NCBI RefSeq assembly: GCF_002412165.1
Contig: NZ_NXIA01000016.1
Span: 1 to 64,000, forward strand
DNA: 64,000 nt
Direction of reading: 5' to 3'
Source of the DNA: Curtobacterium sp. 'Ferrero'
GTDB lineage: Bacteria > Actinomycetota > Actinomycetes > Actinomycetales > Microbacteriaceae
The notes below the pieces were generated by a model. It was not told where the DNA came from. It made no database searches and worked only from the letters and a program-made list of their open reading frames with translations. A program made the translations under genes and the position numbers. Each line of letters opens with the position of its first letter. Within the stretch, counting starts at the first letter, position 1. Below, piece by piece: positions 52,856 to 63,380 of this stretch.

Positions 52856-53824
52856 TCAGCCCTCGCCGAGTGCGGCGGCCGCGAAATCGCGGATCGCCTG
52901 CCGTGCCGCCGGCGGGTCGAGCACCACCGCGCGCCCGGGCAACCCCGCCACCAGCCGCACCACGCCGTCGAAGCCGTTCGACGCCGCGAGCCGGATCCGC
53001 ACCCGGCCGTCCGCGTCCGGCGCGTCCGCGGTGTCGGCGAGGAAGTCCGCCACGAGGGGCAACGACGACGAGTCGAGCTCCACCGTGACGATGACGTCCT
53101 CCCCCGCCTGCTGGAACAGCGTGTCCGGGATCACCACGTCCGCCGCGGTCTTCGTCGCCGCACGGTCCTCGACCAGGACGCCCGACATCCGGTCGAGCCG
53201 GAACGTCCGGAGCGCCTGCCGGTCGAGGTCCCAGGCGCGGAGGTACCAGTCCGTGTCGATGGACTCCACGCGCAGCGGGTCGACGTGGCGGGTGCCGCCC
53301 TGCGTGCGCGGGCCGGCGTACTCGAACGAGAGCCCTCGGCCGTCGGCCATCGCCTGCCGGATCGTCGCGAGCGCGGCGTCGTGCAGGTCCTGCCCGACGG
53401 CGACGTTCGACGCCGCTCCCCCGGCACCGCGCGACAGCTTCGCCATGAGCGCCCGGATGGCGTCCCGGTCGGCGGCCTCGGGCAGCGCGGACAGGTACTG
53501 CAGCCCGGCGATCAGGGCGGAGGCCTCTCGGGCGGACAACCGGGGCGAGTCGTCGATCGCGACCAGGTTCGTCAGCACGATCATGTCGTTCTGGTCGAAG
53601 TCGTCCCACGCGATGTCGAACAGGTCGCCGTGCTGGTACTGCATCGTCTCACCGGGCACCCCTGACACCGCGATGAGCTCGACGGCACGCCGGATCCGGG
53701 CCTCGGGCACGCCGAAGTGGCGCGCGGCCTCGGCGACGGAGACGCGCTCCCGGTCGATGAGGTACGGCACCAGGGCGAGCAGGAACGCGAGCTTGTCCTG
53801 CGCCTGCAACGGCTGCTCAACCAC
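52856..53824 (-). CDS. pafC: WYL-domain transcriptional regulator PafC
   Basis: The 322-residue protein has an N-terminal winged helix-turn-helix (FLLALVPYLIDRERVSVAEAARHFGVPEARIRR), a WYL domain (LSFEYAGPRTQGGTRHVDPLRVESIDTDWYLRAWD) and a C-terminal WCX part. With PafB it forms the heterodimer that activates the LexA-independent DNA-damage response in mycobacteria and relatives. GTG 53824 has AAGGAG at a spacing of 6 and overlaps pafB by 8 nt. Confidence 0.9.
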   Translation of the reverse strand: MVEQPLQAQDKLAFLLALVPYLIDRERVSVAEAARHFGVPEARIRRAVELIAVSGVPGETMQYQHGDLFDIAWDDFDQNDMIVLTNLVAIDDSPRLSAREASALIAGLQYLSALPEAADRDAIRALMAKLSRGAGGAASNVAVGQDLHDAALATIRQAMADGRGLSFEYAGPRTQGGTRHVDPLRVESIDTDWYLRAWDLDRQALRTFRLDRMSGVLVEDRAATKTAADVVIPDTLFQQAGEDVIVTVELDSSSLPLVADFLADTADAPDADGRVRIRLAASNGFDGVVRLVAGLPGRAVVLDPPAARQAIRDFAAAALGEG

Positions 53825-54839
53825 GGGCGGCTCCTTCGTGGTCGGCGACGAGTGCCCGGAGTCGTGCGGTGACGCGGTCGCGGAGGTCGTCGGGTTCGAG
53901 CACCCGCACCTCGGGTCCGAACGCCGCGAGCTCCTCGGCGAGGATCTGGGGGTCGACGTGGTGCAGCACGAGCGTGCCGTCGGCCTCGGTCGCGGTGTCC
54001 CGACGGCGCGAGAGCCGCCGCTCGGCGTCCGACCCGGGCACGACCCGGATGCGAGCGGTCCGGCTCGCCCAGATGCGGTCGAGCTCGGCCAGGGCCCGCT
54101 CCCCAGCACCCGCCGGTGCCGGGTGCTGCCCGACCGCGTACTGGCTGACCGGGCCGACGATCCGCGACAGCAGGTAGTTCTTCTCGGAGCCGGTGGAGAA
54201 CTCGTGGGCGGCGAGCATCCACCGCCCGCCGTGCTGCACGAGCGCGAGCGGGGCGAGCTCGCGACGGCGTGGCTCGTGCTGGCCCGGGGTGATGTAGTCG
54301 AACCGGACGGCTGCGGCGCGGTCGAGGGCGGAGCGCAGCGGCTCGAACGCGGCGTCACGGGCGCGCAGCCGGGGTGCGTAGGCGTCGACTCCGAGCACCG
54401 TCGCACCGTCGTCGTCCTCGGCGCCCGCGGAACGGACCTTGAGCAGTGCGCGACGGGAGTCGGCGGACAGGGCGCCCTCACGCCAGGCCATCGCGGCGAG
54501 CGAGAGCAGTGCCGACTCGTCCGGCGTGAACCGGACGTCGAGCGGCAGGTCGTACTCGCCCTTCGGGATCCGGTAGCGCAGGGTCTGGTTGTTGCCGGAC
54601 GCCCCGGGCGTCTCGATCGTCTCGAGCGGGATGCCGAGTTCGCGGACGTCGTCCTTGTCGCGCTCGAACTGCCGCTCGAGCGAGGCGTTGTCGCCGCCCT
54701 GGACGTAGCGCTGGCGGTAGCCCTGCACGTTGGCGAGGATCTCGGACTTCGTCAGGCCGGACTCGGTCGACAGCAGTGCCAGCACGAGGCTGAAGAGCCG
54801 TTCCTCGGCGGGTACGCGGGGGGCACGGGTCGCTGGCAC
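53817..54839 (-). CDS. pafB: WYL-domain transcriptional regulator PafB
   Basis: The 340-residue partner of PafC has the same layout: winged helix (ERLFSLVLALLSTESGLTKSEILANV), WYL domain (VRFDYITPGQHEPRRRELAPLALVQHGGRWMLAAHE) and WCX tail. In other actinobacteria the pair lies next to the pup-proteasome genes; those are not in the window. GTG 54839 is 7 nt after TAGGAT, so it is probably leaderless. The first domain starts right after, which supports this start over the ATG ten codons earlier. Confidence 0.9.
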   Translation of the reverse strand: MPATRAPRVPAEERLFSLVLALLSTESGLTKSEILANVQGYRQRYVQGGDNASLERQFERDKDDVRELGIPLETIETPGASGNNQTLRYRIPKGEYDLPLDVRFTPDESALLSLAAMAWREGALSADSRRALLKVRSAGAEDDDGATVLGVDAYAPRLRARDAAFEPLRSALDRAAAVRFDYITPGQHEPRRRELAPLALVQHGGRWMLAAHEFSTGSEKNYLLSRIVGPVSQYAVGQHPAPAGAGERALAELDRIWASRTARIRVVPGSDAERRLSRRRDTATEADGTLVLHHVDPQILAEELAAFGPEVRVLEPDDLRDRVTARLRALVADHEGAARG

Positions 54840-54846
54840 GGAGCCG

Positions 54847-54852
54847 ATCCTA
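54847..54852 (-). promoter_or_regulatory. -10 hexamer of pafBC, leaderless
   Basis: TAGGAT on the minus strand ends 7 nt before the GTG. Confidence 0.45.
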
Positions 54853-54908
54853 CGGCAGCGCGGATGCACCGGAGTGCACCCGCGCGGCGGTCGGTGGACG
54901 GCGACGGA

Positions 54909-55847
54909 TCAGCGCGGCATCACCCCGAGGATGTCCACGACGTAGACGTCGGTGGACCCCTGGTTGTGCACGACGGCGAGGACTTGGTCCCCGACGCGGT
55001 GGCCGAGGATCGCGTTCCGGACGCCGTCGATGATCTGCCCCTTGGCGAGCGGCACGGTCTGCGCGCCCGACCCGTCCGTCCAGCTGGACCCGGTCACGCT
55101 CGGGTCGGCGGCCCACGTGACGGCCGTGTACTTGATGACCGCGGTGTCCTTCGCGGTGAGCTTCGTCCCGTCGCCCTTCCGGAGCAGGTGCAGCTCGTCG
55201 GACTTCGGTGCGCTCCACGACGGGATGGTGATGCCGGGCGCACCCGACGGCGCCAGCACGACCGCGGGCATGCCGTCGCCGGCGAGCTGCGGGGTGCCGG
55301 TCGCGCGGGAGTCGAAGGCACGCTCGACGTCGATGACGGCCACCACGGCGTCCTCGGCCTTGCCGGAGGAGCTGCTCGATGAGCCGGTGTCCGTGCCCGA
55401 CGAGCTCAGCGCGCTCTTCGGCAGTGCGACGGCGAGCCGGTCGCCGACGTGCGCGCACTCGAGCGCCTTGCCGAGCGCCCCGTAGTTCGACGCGCCCGCG
55501 GTGATCGGGGCGGTCTGGCCGGAGTAGCCGCTCGTCTGCGCGACCTTGCCGGTCGAGCCGTCGACGAGCGTGTACTCGATGAGGGCGGGCGTGCCGTCGC
55601 CGATCTCGCGGCCGCTGCCCTGGCGCAGCACCGACACCTGCGTGCCCGAGGTGGTGAGCCCGTCGGGCACGTTCACCTCCGGCTCCTTCCCGAACGCGCC
55701 CGAGGCCGTGACGGCCCGCGACGCGGCACCCGGCTGGGGGCAGCTCGAGGGGGCGGAACCGGCACCACTGGCCGCGCAGGCCGTCAGCGACGCCGCGAGT
55801 CCGATGGTGACCAGGAGTGCGGGGATGGTTCGATGCAGGACGGGCAC
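54909..55847 (-). CDS. FKBP-type peptidyl-prolyl isomerase lipoprotein, two domains
   Basis: The 312-residue protein has a lipoprotein signal with LTAC (C24 the lipidated residue). Two FKBP-like domains follow: a first, diverged one (about 75-175, with a Ser-rich insert SSSGTDTGSSSSSSG), and a second with DTAVIKYTAVTW and PLAKGQIIDGVRNAILGHRVGDQVLAVV, closest to active FKBPs. It should fold exported proteins on the outer face of the membrane. GTG 55847 is 7 nt after TAGAGT, so it is probably leaderless. The promoter overlaps the end of trmI. Confidence 0.87.
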   Translation of the reverse strand: MPVLHRTIPALLVTIGLAASLTACAASGAGSAPSSCPQPGAASRAVTASGAFGKEPEVNVPDGLTTSGTQVSVLRQGSGREIGDGTPALIEYTLVDGSTGKVAQTSGYSGQTAPITAGASNYGALGKALECAHVGDRLAVALPKSALSSSGTDTGSSSSSSGKAEDAVVAVIDVERAFDSRATGTPQLAGDGMPAVVLAPSGAPGITIPSWSAPKSDELHLLRKGDGTKLTAKDTAVIKYTAVTWAADPSVTGSSWTDGSGAQTVPLAKGQIIDGVRNAILGHRVGDQVLAVVHNQGSTDVYVVDILGVMPR

Positions 55848-55857
55848 GGTCGGTACT

Positions 55858-57725
<1,868 letters not shown>

Positions 57726-57733
57726 GGGCGACG

Positions 57734-57739
57734 AGTCTA
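57734..57739 (-). promoter_or_regulatory. -10 hexamer of the HAD-trmI operon, leaderless
   Basis: TAGACT on the minus strand ends 8 nt before the GTG. Confidence 0.5.
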
Positions 57740-57817
57740 GCCGTCCGCGGGTTCCGCCCGGCCGCTCGGGGGTTCCGCTGGCGGCGGACTGCCGCCCGGT
57801 CGAGGTGCCTGCGGGCC

Positions 57818-57823
57818 TACAGT
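57818..57823 (+). promoter_or_regulatory. -10 hexamer of the PAC2 gene
   Basis: TACAGT gives a leader of about 62 nt with AGGAGG near the end. Confidence 0.4.
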
Positions 57824-57892
57824 GGATGCCTGGTCAACGTCCCACGCGCGCGGCCCGCTCCCGGACCGCGCCCCTTCCAGGAGGTCCGCCCC

Positions 57893-58816
57893 GTGCCACA
57901 GCACTCCCCCTTCAGCGACGGTCGTCTGCTCGTCGTCGCGTTCGAGGGCTGGAACGACGCCGGAGAGGCGGCGAGCGGACTCGCCCGTCGGATCGTCGAC
58001 GCGCTCGAGCTCGAGGAGCTGCGCGAGATCGACGGCGAGCGGTACGTCGACTACCAGTTCAACCGGCCGAACGTCGGGGCGGACGACGACGGGGCCCGCG
58101 GGATCCAGTGGCCGCGGATCGTGCTCTACGGGCCCGGGGCCGACGGCCGTCCCGTCGTCGGTGCGACCGGCTCGCCGAGCGAACGCGACGTGTTCGTCCT
58201 CGTCGGTCCGGAGCCCTCGCGCACGTGGCGCGGCTTCTGCTCCGAGGTCATCGACCTCATGGACGTGTACTCCGTCGACGCGGTCGTGTTCGTCGGCGCC
58301 ATGCTCGCGGACGTCCCGCACACACGGCCGATCTCCGTGTTCGTGTCGAGCGAGAACGCCGGGGTCCGCGCGGCCTTCGACGTCGACCGGTCGTCGTACG
58401 AGGGTCCGACGGGCATCCTCGGGGTGCTCGCCGACGCGGTCGACAAGGCCGGGCTCACCACGCTGTCGCTGTGGGCGTCGGTACCGCACTACGTGCACAA
58501 CTCCCCCTCGCCGAAGGCCACGCTCTCGCTGCTCGACAAGATCGAGGAGCTCACCGACGTCACGGTGCCGCGCGGGTCCCTGCTCGACGACGCGACGGAG
58601 TGGGAGGAGGGCATCGACGCCCTCGCGGCCGACGACGAGGACATGGCCTCCTACATCGGGCAGCTCGAACAGGCCCGGGACACCGTCGACTCCCCCGAGG
58701 CCTCCGGTGACGCGATCGCGCAGGAGTTCGAGCAGTACCTCCGCCGTCGGGAGCGCAAGGACGGCAAGGACGGCGGCACCGCCGGTGGCGAGGGGTTCCG
58801 GCCGCCGCAGCAGTAG
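57893..58816 (+). CDS. PAC2-family protein (proteasome assembly chaperone-like)
   Basis: The 307-residue protein begins VVAFEGWNDAGEAASGLA and has VFVGAMLADVPHTRP and SYEGPTGILGVLADA, the marks of the PAC2 family found in archaea and actinobacteria. Its molecular job in bacteria is not known; a link to proteasome or mycothiol genes has only been suggested by position. AGGAGG stands 8 nt before GTG 57893. The C-terminal Lys/Gly-rich tail is disordered. It converges with mshC across a 566-bp repeat region. Confidence 0.87.
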   Translation: MPQHSPFSDGRLLVVAFEGWNDAGEAASGLARRIVDALELEELREIDGERYVDYQFNRPNVGADDDGARGIQWPRIVLYGPGADGRPVVGATGSPSERDVFVLVGPEPSRTWRGFCSEVIDLMDVYSVDAVVFVGAMLADVPHTRPISVFVSSENAGVRAAFDVDRSSYEGPTGILGVLADAVDKAGLTTLSLWASVPHYVHNSPSPKATLSLLDKIEELTDVTVPRGSLLDDATEWEEGIDALAADDEDMASYIGQLEQARDTVDSPEASGDAIAQEFEQYLRRRERKDGKDGGTAGGEGFRPPQQ

Positions 58817-58864
58817 GGCTCCGCGGGCGAGGCCGGCGCGGCTTGCCCGGCCTGCCCGCCCTGC

Positions 58865-58920
58865 CGAGGTTCCACGATTTCGGCATCCCTGCGGCCCGGC
58901 ACGCTGTCCGTGGAACCTCG
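58865..58920. terminator. Palindrome after the PAC2 gene
   Basis: CGAGGTTCCACG and CGTGGAACCTCG, perfect 12-bp arms, enclose a 32-nt loop. It is the first structure after the PAC2 gene. Confidence 0.7.
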
Positions 58921-58957
58921 CCGGACCGCGCGCGGCGTGTCGTGCCCCCCCGTCCCG

Positions 58958-59385
58958 GCCCGTGCGCCCGGTCGCACGAAGTGTCGCCCGACGTGCCGGC
59001 CGACCGGACGTGCGACCGGCGCGGCACGCGTAAGGCACGTCGCGCGACCAAGTCCCCCGTCGACCGGCCTGGAGGCACGACGCGCCCCCGCCACGCGCCT
59101 CCCGTCCGGCCCGTGCGCTTGGTCGCACGAAGTGTCGCCCGGCGCGGCGTCGGGCCGACCGATCGTGCGACCAGCGCGGCACGCGCACGGCACGTCGTGC
59201 GACCAACGCGACCCGTCGACCGGACTGGAGGCACGGCGCGACCCGCCACGCGCCTCCCGTCCGGCCCGCGCGCCTGGTCGCACCATGTGTCGCCTGACGC
59301 GGCGCCAGCCGACCGATCGTGTGACCAGCGCGGCACGCGCATGGCACGTCGTGCGACCGGACCGGAGGACGGCGCGCCCGCGTCA
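58958..59385. repeat. Tandem array of about 151-bp units, two and a bit copies
   Basis: Units begin near 58958, 59109 and 59264; aligned on GGTCGCAC they are 151 and 155 bp apart, and the third is cut short at the mshC stop. Each contains GGTCGCACGAAGTGTCGCC, two or three inverted cores such as TCGTGCGACC, a TCGACCGG(A/C)CTGGAGGCACG segment, and a CACGCGCCTCCCGTCC half-site of repeat family B. The copies are clearly diverged. No ORF is conserved across the units. Apart from this array and the palindrome at 58865-58920, I see nothing else in this 566-bp gap. Confidence 0.8.
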
Positions 59386-60627
59386 GCCCAGACGGATGCC
59401 GAGCAGCGCATCGATGACGTCCACGAGGTCCGGCGTGGCAGCCGTACCGCCCGCGATCGCCGTGTCCACCGCGGCGACCGCGCCCGGGGTGTCGAGGTCG
59501 TCCGCCACGCGTGCCCGGATCCGGGCGATCACGTCCGCCGCGTCGTCCGCGTGCGACGGGGTCCGTCCGGCGGCCCAGTCGTCCCAGGTCGCCAGGCGCC
59601 TCGCCGCCGACTCGAGTTCGCCCGCGAACCACTCCCAGTCGTCCGAGTACCGGTGGGAGAGGAGCGCGAGCCGGATCGCCCGTGGGTCGGCGCCCTCGTC
59701 GAGGAGCCCCCGCACGGTGACCAGGTTGCCGAGCGACTTCGAGATCTTCGAGCCCTGGTAGGCGATCATCCCGGTGTGCACGAACGCGCTCGCGAGCGGC
59801 TGGTGCGCGAGCGCGGCGGCGTGCCCGGCACTCATCTCATGGTGCGGGAAGACGAGGTCACTGCCACCGCCCTGGACGCTGATCGGCAGCCCGAGCTTGT
59901 CGCCCGCGATGACGCTGCACTCGATGTGCCAGCCCGGTCGGCCCGGTCCGAGCTCGGTGTCCCAGCTCGGCTCGCCGTCACGGGCAGCTCGCCAGAGGAG
60001 CGGGTCGAGCGGGTCCCGCTTGCCGGGCCGCTCCGGGTCGCCGCCGCGCTCGGCCGACAGCGCGAGCATCGTCTCGCGGTCGAGTCGGCTCTCGTCACCG
60101 AGCGCCCACGCCTCGGTCGGACGGTGCACGTCGAAGTAGACGTCGTCGCCCTCCGAGTCGTCCGTCGGCACGTCGTACGCGTAGCCGGTCTCCTGCAGGA
60201 ACGCGACTGCCTCGGCGACGCGCTCGACCTCCTCCGTGACCGCCACGTATTCGTCCGGCGGCACGATCCGGAGCGCCTCCATGTCGCGGCGGAACAGGTC
60301 GATCTGCGACGCTGCGAGCTCCCGCCAATCGACGCCGTCGCGCGCGGCACGTTCGAGCAACGGGTCGTCGACGTCGGTCGTGTTCTGCGCGTAGTCGACG
60401 TCGAGCCCGGCGTCGCGCCACGCGCGGAGGAGCGTGTCGAACGCCAGGTAGGTCGCGGCGTGACCGAGGTGCGTGGCGTCGTACGGGGTGATGCCGCAGA
60501 CGTACAGCGTCGCCCGCTCGTCGCCTCGGGTCGGGTCCACGGGCCTCCCGGCGGCCGTGTCGTGCACGACGGGGCGCGGACCGGTTCCGGGGACGGACGG
60601 GACGGACGGGGCCTCCCAGGCCCTCAC
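59383..60627 (-). CDS. mshC: Mycothiol synthesis cysteine ligase MshC
   Basis: The 414-residue enzyme joins cysteine to GlcN-inositol in mycothiol synthesis, using ATP. It is a cysteinyl-tRNA synthetase relative without the anticodon domain: zinc-ligand C in [17 protein letters not shown] (which contains the HIGH-like THLGHA), GWHIECS, and the KMSKS-like SKISKSLGN. Length fits MshC (about 410), not CysRS (about 460). GTG 60627 overlaps the uppP stop by 4 nt, so it is coupled to uppP, the usual order. Confidence 0.93.
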   Translation of the reverse strand: MRAWEAPSVPSVPGTGPRPVVHDTAAGRPVDPTRGDERATLYVCGITPYDATHLGHAATYLAFDTLLRAWRDAGLDVDYAQNTTDVDDPLLERAARDGVDWRELAASQIDLFRRDMEALRIVPPDEYVAVTEEVERVAEAVAFLQETGYAYDVPTDDSEGDDVYFDVHRPTEAWALGDESRLDRETMLALSAERGGDPERPGKRDPLDPLLWRAARDGEPSWDTELGPGRPGWHIECSVIAGDKLGLPISVQGGGSDLVFPHHEMSAGHAAALAHQPLASAFVHTGMIAYQGSKISKSLGNLVTVRGLLDEGADPRAIRLALLSHRYSDDWEWFAGELESAARRLATWDDWAAGRTPSHADDAADVIARIRARVADDLDTPGAVAAVDTAIAGGTAATPDLVDVIDALLGIRLG

Positions 60628-61454
60628 GGCTGGATCACACCAAGCGACAGCAACACGAGGAGAACGATACCGAGTGCGATCCGGTAGACCACGAAGGGGA
60701 GGAAGCTGCGCTTGCTGATGTAGTTCATGAACGCGGCGATCACGACGAACCCGACCGCGAACGCCACGACCGTCGCCACCAGCGTGTCGACGAGCCCGAA
60801 CGGCGCGCCGGTGTCGCCGAGGCTCGTCGCGGCCTCGTACAGACCGGACAGGAACACGGCGGGCACCGCGAGCAGGAACGCGAACCGTGCGGCGGCCGGG
60901 CGGGTGTAGCCGAGCGCGAGCCCCATCGAGACCGTCGCGCCGGACCGGGACACCCCGGGCACGAGCGCGAGCACCTGCGCGAGGCCGATCAGGATGCCGC
61001 CACCGAACGTCATGTGCTCGATGCGCCGGACCTTGCGGCCGACGACGTCGAGGACCCCCAGCACGATGCCGAAGACGATGAGGACGACCGCCACGATCCA
61101 GAGCGACCGGAACGTCGTCTCGATCGTGTCCTGCAGCAGGAGCCCGGCGACGCCGATCGGGATGGTGCCGAGGATGACGAGCCAACCGAGGCGGGCGTCC
61201 GGGTCGTTCCGCGGCACCGTCCGGCCGGACAGCGAACGCGACCACCGCGCGATGATCCGCGTGATGTCCTTCCAGAAGTAGATCAGCACGGCGGTCTCGG
61301 TGCCGAGCTGCGTGACGGCGGTGAACGCCGCCCCCGGGTCCTCGGCGTCGGGCAGGAAGAGCCCGACGATCCGCAGGTGCGCGCTCGACGAGACGGGGAG
61401 GAACTCGGTGAGCCCCTGGACGAAGCCGAGGAAGATCGCCTCGAGGATGTGCAT
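60624..61454 (-). CDS. uppP: Undecaprenyl-diphosphatase UppP (BacA)
   Basis: The 276-residue membrane enzyme removes a phosphate from undecaprenyl diphosphate to recycle the lipid carrier of wall synthesis. Motif 1 is [18 protein letters not shown] with the catalytic glutamate, and motif 2 is [14 protein letters not shown]. It has about seven or eight membrane helices. GGAAGG precedes the ATG. A possible TATCTT -10 (61516-61511) overlaps the end of the peptidase gene upstream. Confidence 0.94.
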   Translation of the reverse strand: MHILEAIFLGFVQGLTEFLPVSSSAHLRIVGLFLPDAEDPGAAFTAVTQLGTETAVLIYFWKDITRIIARWSRSLSGRTVPRNDPDARLGWLVILGTIPIGVAGLLLQDTIETTFRSLWIVAVVLIVFGIVLGVLDVVGRKVRRIEHMTFGGGILIGLAQVLALVPGVSRSGATVSMGLALGYTRPAAARFAFLLAVPAVFLSGLYEAATSLGDTGAPFGLVDTLVATVVAFAVGFVVIAAFMNYISKRSFLPFVVYRIALGIVLLVLLSLGVIQP

Positions 61455-61510
61455 GGCACCGGCCTTCCGGAGGGAGGTCTGTCAGGACACCGCCACGAGG
61501 GCGACCATCG

Positions 61511-61516
61511 AAGATA
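61511..61516 (-). promoter_or_regulatory. Possible -10 hexamer of uppP-mshC
   Basis: TATCTT on the minus strand gives a leader of about 50 nt. Confidence 0.3.
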
Positions 61517-62842
61517 TCAGTACGACGCGAAGAGGTCGCCGAGGACCCGCCGACCGAACGCGAGGGCGTCGAGCGGCACCCGCTCGTCGACCCCGTGGAA
61601 CATCGCCGGGAAGTCCACGCCCGCCGGCAGCTGCAGCGGCACGAACCCGTAGCCGGCGATGCCGAGCGTCGAGAGCGCCTTGTTGTCGGTCCCGCCGGAC
61701 AGCAGGTACGGCAGCACCGGGGCGCCGGGGTCGTGGCGCCCGAGGACGTCACGGACCGCGTCGACGAGGGGGCCGCCGAACTCCTGCTCGAGGCCCACGT
61801 CGCGGAAAGACGTCACGACCTCGACCTCGTCGCCCGCGAGCTCGCGGACCCGGGCGAGCACGGCGTCCTCGTCCCCCGGCAGGCAGCGGATGTCGATGAG
61901 CGCCTCGGCGGCGTCGGGGATCACGTTGTGCTTGTACCCGGCCGTCAGCACGGTCGGGTTCGTCGTCGTGTGCAACGCCGCGTGGATGAACCGTGATGCA
62001 GAACCGGTGGCGAGTGCGACCTCGTCCGGGCCGGTCACCGCCGGGTCGACCCCGAGGAACCGTGCGACCTCGGCCACCATCGCGTCGGTGGTCGCGGACA
62101 GGCGGACCGGCCATTCCTCACTGCCGATCCGTGCGACGGCCGCGGCCAGCTTCGTGACCGCGTTGTCGCGGATGACGTGTGATCCGTGCGCGGCGGTGCC
62201 GGTGGCGACGAGCTTGATCCACATCAGGGCCTTCTCGCCCGTCTGGAGCAGGTAGGCGCGCCGGTCCCCCAGCGTGATCGAGTAGCCCCCGACCTCGCTG
62301 ATGGCCGTGTCCGCCCCCGCGAACACCTCCGGGTGCTCCTCGACGACGTGGTGGGAGCCGAGCACCCCGCCCGCTTCCTCGTCGGCGAAGTAGGCGATGA
62401 CGAGGTCGCGCTCGGGTGCGCCCTGCGCGGCGATGACGTCCGCCAGCGACGTCAGCATCATCGCGTCCATGTTCTTCATGTCGACGGCACCGCGGCCCCA
62501 CAGCATGCCGTCGCGGACCACGCCGCCGAACGGGTCCACCGACCAGTTCGCGGGGTCCGCCGGGACCACGTCGAGGTGGCCGTGCACCACCAGGGCCGGC
62601 TTGTCGCGGTCACGCCCCGGCACCCGGGCGACGACGCTCACCCGGTCCGGCTCGGACTCGAACAGCTGCGGTTCGAGTCCGAGGTCGCGGAGCTTCGCCT
62701 CGACGTAGTGCGCGGCCTCGGTCTCACCGCGGGACTTGCCCTCGCCCCAGTTGGTCGTGTCGATGCGGATGAGGTCACGAGCGATCGACGCGGTCTCCTC
62801 GAGCTCGAGGTCGGATGCCGTGCTCGCCTGGGGGTCGGTCAT
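61517..62842 (-). CDS. M20-family metallopeptidase
   Basis: The 441-residue zinc peptidase has the first metal ligand in VVHGHLDVVP, the bridging aspartate in WGRGAVDMKN, the catalytic Glu pair in YFADEEAGG, a later aspartate ligand region, and the last histidine in AMFHGVDERVP. A dimerisation domain sits between. It is like the ArgE/DapE/CPG2 and dipeptidase group, so the substrate is probably an N-acyl amino acid or dipeptide. ATG 62842 is 6 nt after TAGCGT, so it is probably leaderless. Confidence 0.88.
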   Translation of the reverse strand: MTDPQASTASDLELEETASIARDLIRIDTTNWGEGKSRGETEAAHYVEAKLRDLGLEPQLFESEPDRVSVVARVPGRDRDKPALVVHGHLDVVPADPANWSVDPFGGVVRDGMLWGRGAVDMKNMDAMMLTSLADVIAAQGAPERDLVIAYFADEEAGGVLGSHHVVEEHPEVFAGADTAISEVGGYSITLGDRRAYLLQTGEKALMWIKLVATGTAAHGSHVIRDNAVTKLAAAVARIGSEEWPVRLSATTDAMVAEVARFLGVDPAVTGPDEVALATGSASRFIHAALHTTTNPTVLTAGYKHNVIPDAAEALIDIRCLPGDEDAVLARVRELAGDEVEVVTSFRDVGLEQEFGGPLVDAVRDVLGRHDPGAPVLPYLLSGGTDNKALSTLGIAGYGFVPLQLPAGVDFPAMFHGVDERVPLDALAFGRRVLGDLFASY

Positions 62843-62848
62843 GCGGCC

Positions 62849-62854
62849 ACGCTA
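62849..62854 (-). promoter_or_regulatory. -10 hexamer of the M20 gene, leaderless
   Basis: TAGCGT on the minus strand ends 6 nt before the ATG. Confidence 0.45.
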
Positions 62855-62959
62855 CCGGCCGGTGCCGACACCCCGCGTCCGCACTCGTCCCCGGAGGCGT
62901 CGCCAGCGGGGACGCGCCCGGGATGCACGACCGTGTTCATGGCCCGTTCAGACCCGTGC

Positions 62960-62965
62960 TAGTGT
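62960..62965 (+). promoter_or_regulatory. Probable -10 hexamer of tRNA-Leu
   Basis: TAGTGT lies about 65 bp before the mature tRNA 5' end. Confidence 0.35.
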
Positions 62966-63029
62966 CTTCTCTCGGCAGGAACGCCGGGGAAACACCCGGA
63001 AGACCGGCCGGCAACTGGATCAACACCCT

Positions 63030-63115
63030 GTCCGGGTGGCGGAATTGGTAGACGCGCTAGCTTGAGGTGCTAGTGCCCGTATTAGGGCGTGGGGGTTCAA
63101 GTCCCCCCTCGGACA
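63030..63115 (+). tRNA. tRNA-Leu (anticodon GAG)
   Basis: The 86-nt sequence folds as a class II tRNA. The acceptor stem pairs GTCCGGG with CTCGGAC (one G-U pair). The anticodon stem CTAGC/GCTAG closes the loop TTGAGGT with GAG at 63064-63066. A long variable arm of leucine type follows (GCCCGTATTAGGGC), and the T arm is GGGGG-TTCAAGT-CCCCC. The discriminator is A63115, and CCA is not encoded. It reads CUC/CUU leucine codons. A strong terminator follows after 11 bp. Confidence 0.96.
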
Positions 63116-63126
63116 CGCGAAGAAGA

Positions 63127-63158
63127 TGCCCCCTGGCCTTGCGGCCAGGGGGCATTTC
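63127..63158 (+). terminator. Rho-independent terminator after tRNA-Leu
   Basis: Perfect 13-bp arms ATGCCCCCTGGCC and GGCCAGGGGGCAT close a TTGC loop and run into TT. Confidence 0.9.
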
Positions 63159-63322
63159 GCGTTCGTGCTCCTCGGCGAGGATCGCCATCGCGCCGCTCAC
63201 GGCGACGGGTCCGCTCGGTGCGGTGAGCTCGCGGAACGCACGCGGTTCGACGCGGCACGCGTCGAACGACGCGCGGGAGGTCGAAGCGTGCGCGTTTCGT
63301 GGGGCCACGGCCACGGCCACGG

Positions 63323-63368
63323 ACGGACGGGAGGCGCGGTGCCAGCCGGCACCGCGCCTCCCGTCCGT
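63323..63368. repeat. Family B palindrome, perfect copy
   Basis: Perfect 21-bp arms with the core GGACGGGAGGCGCGGTGCC flank a 4-nt AGCC loop, 12 bp after the ndh stop codon and downstream of the tRNA. It doubles as a terminator between converging transcripts. Confidence 0.85.
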
Positions 63369-63380
63369 CACGTGGTCGCG

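Noticed and set aside
58958-59385. CRISPR array or integron attC array
   Set aside because: The repeats are about 151 bp and diverged, without spacers of constant length, and no cas or integrase gene is near.
59383-60627. Cysteinyl-tRNA synthetase
   Set aside because: It lacks the anticodon-binding domain and has the [14 protein letters not shown] segment and length of MshC.
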